A stretch of DNA of 18,067 nt from Chromera velia. Lineage: Eukaryota > Sar > Chromeraceae. Location: contig JAHBMJ010000425.1 in NCBI GenBank assembly GCA_018398765.1, positions 11,727 to 29,793 of the forward strand, written 5' to 3'. Below are positions 16,894 through 18,067 of the stretch, in pieces (the stretch's first letter is position 1; every line of letters starts with the position of its first letter). The translations under genes and the position numbers were made by a program. The notes below the pieces were generated by a model. It was not told the DNA's origin. It worked only from the letters and a program-made list of their open reading frames with translations, and did no database searches.

Positions 16894-16919
16894 CGTACAA
16901 AATTCAAGGGCAAGGGCTT
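16894..16919 (-). repeat. Right 26-bp TIR of the HNH-like element
   Basis: Inverted partner of 16038-16063, 25 of 26 identical. It lies 39 bp after the stop codon of the internal ORF. Confidence 0.82.
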
Positions 16920-17089
16920 TAGTAAACCCAAACTCTAAAAGTAAACTATTTATTGATAGAGAGCAGATGAGACAAAAATAATACTATAGGAAGACTTAGG
17001 GCTGTAATATCTATAATTTTATAAATTATTTCAAAAAGCGATAATTTTTTAAAAAATAACATAAAATTAGCCTTATAATGCTTAAGTGT
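16920..17089. other. AT-rich spacer / 3' flank of the transposase
   Basis: Very AT-rich, with an ATAATTTTATAAATTAT near-palindrome at about 17012-17028. No gene. The terminal repeat of the transposase element might be here but cannot be identified without its partner outside the window. Confidence 0.4.
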
Positions 17090-18067
17090 TCAAACAATCA
17101 ACTTGCGTGCTTGTGCAGTAGACAAGTGACGGCCTTTCTCCTTTCGAATGGCTTTGATATACAGAGGAACTTTCTGTGCCATTGCTTTAACCATGCCAGG
17201 GCTTTTTCTACCAGGCTTGAAGTACTTCTCGTGTGCGTTTTGCAATGCCTCCCACAGGGCATCCTTGCTTGGATATTCTTTCATCCCCCCTTGGTACACT
17301 TCAGTGTTCAGCAGCCCCCAGTATTTCTCAATCACATTTGCCAGCCAGAGCTTTGGTGGAAGAGAACGGAGCTTGATCTTCTTTTCAACCGCAAAAGTCC
17401 ATACCTAAAGTGTTGTGTGACTACTGTTTAAATCATGAAGAACGTTCTTCGTAGTAAGGTGAGCGCATGGCATGTGTTCTACCATAGCAGGCAGTAGATA
17501 CTCCTGAAAGAAGGTCAAGTACCGATCACCATTCAACCGGCCCTCAAACTTGTATAATTTTGTTGCCCCCCACTTGGAGATGGCAGCACAGATTGTGAAA
17601 CCTGTATCTGGAGTGTTCGTTTTCTTGTGATGTTTGTAGGGTTTCTCTACATGGTATGCAGGAGCGCCTGTAGGGTACTTCACCTTTGAGTAGTAAACAA
17701 CTTGGGTTGGAAAAGCCCCCTTCTGACAGAAGAAGGTTTCGTCGATGAACTAACAGGAGAGGAAATAGTTGAACAACGCTTCTGTCTCCGCCCCTCCAAA
17801 CTCATTTTGAATATCAGTGATCCATTTCACTCGGCCTTCCATCTGTTCCGGTTTCAAGAGAGGCTGTGTGTTTGTCTTTGTCTTCCCAACCGTCTCTTTA
17901 TTCTTCTTCAACAGAGTACGGATCTGTTTCACTGTGATTTTGATGTTTTTTTGTTCCCACCACAGACTGATTTGGCTTTTCTAGACAAGACCGACTGCAT
18001 CAGACTCCATCTATTCCAGAAACGCCTTCACAAGATCCTCTGGCAGTGTTGAAGGCTTGCCTGGGTT
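17090..18067 (-). pseudogene. Tc1/mariner-like DD34E transposase, partial, four in-frame TAG codons
   Basis: Cut-and-paste transposase; the N-terminus runs off the window end. One frame spans 18067 to TGA at 17090-17092 (325 codons). It contains an HTH-like TVKQIRTLLKKN, FIDETFF (first catalytic Asp, codon 17741-17743), VLHDLNSSH (second Asp, codon 17432-17434) and ANVIEKYWGLL (Glu, codon 17327-17329). The second Asp and the Glu are separated by exactly 34 codons, as in DD34E Tc1/IS630/mariner enzymes. The helical basic C-terminus is complete. TAG codons lie at 18011-18013, 17981-17983, 17750-17752 and 17405-17407 (plus-strand CTA). There is no frameshift, TAA or TGA. Either an otherwise pristine gene with only amber codons, or a lightly decayed copy. 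Confidence 0.82.

Larger units (their letters stand above)
16038..16919 (+). mobile_element. ~880-bp TIR element carrying an HNH-like ORF
   Basis: The ends 16038-16063 and 16894-16919 are 26-bp inverted repeats with a single mismatch; outer bases AAGCCC, inner bases TTTTGTACG. Between them lies one degenerate protein-coding region (16402-16855). No clean target-site duplication is visible; TA dinucleotides sit within a base of both ends. No DDE transposase lies inside, so the element is either non-autonomous or uses its own unusual protein. Confidence 0.72.

Overview
This window comes from the nuclear genome of a eukaryote, most likely a microbial one. The evidence is a seven-exon gene with GT-AG introns, microsatellite-filled introns, remnants of an APE-type non-LTR retrotransposon (LINE), DD34E transposase and short non-autonomous DNA elements. 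The style (GC-rich low-complexity coding exons, microsatellites beside splice sites, dense TE relics) would fit a chromerid or another alga/alveolate. That placement is a weak inference.

Layout. (1) 80-623: a 528-bp terminal-inverted-repeat element flanked by a perfect 8-bp target-site duplication. (2) 1426-7484 (+): a host gene that I reconstruct as seven exons whose phases all agree. It gives a predicted 1392-aa, largely disordered, charged protein of unknown function. (3) 7485-7857: AT-rich spacer, then a 3'-end fragment of a LINE (7858-7975). (4) 8036-12610: a decayed LINE (endonuclease, reverse transcriptase, C-terminal CCHC knuckle, 3' tail) enclosed by two ~105-bp inverted arms made of GGATTTTA-type units, with an additional strong hairpin array on the right side. 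(5) 12692-13033: TCAA microsatellite and an inverted LINE 3' end. (6) 13576-14436 (-): an intact 286-aa protein with two predicted membrane helices and a PH-like cytosolic segment. (7) 14.7-15.95 kb: repeated CCCGGAAAGCG motifs and two tRNA-like (A-box/B-box) relics, probably SINEs. (8) 16038-16919: a ~0.88-kb element with 26-bp TIRs carrying a broken HNH-like zinc-binding ORF. (9) 17090-18067 (-): a Tc1/mariner-like DD34E transposase running off the window end.

The observation I consider most worth checking: wherever a mobile-element reading frame is interrupted in frame, the interrupting codon is TAG (three in the LINE, one in the HNH-like ORF, four in the transposase: 8 of 8), whereas the natural ends of these frames are TGA, TGA and TAA. 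The transposase frame has four TAGs but no frameshift, TAA or TGA over 325 codons. This suggests either UAG decoded as a sense codon (Gln fits the contexts) or CAG-to-TAG directed mutation of repeats. The host gene contains no internal TAG in 1392 codons and appears to end in TAG, which argues against simple genome-wide reassignment.

The two host genes (2 and 6) show no obvious functional link. Most of the rest is mobile DNA in various stages of decay.
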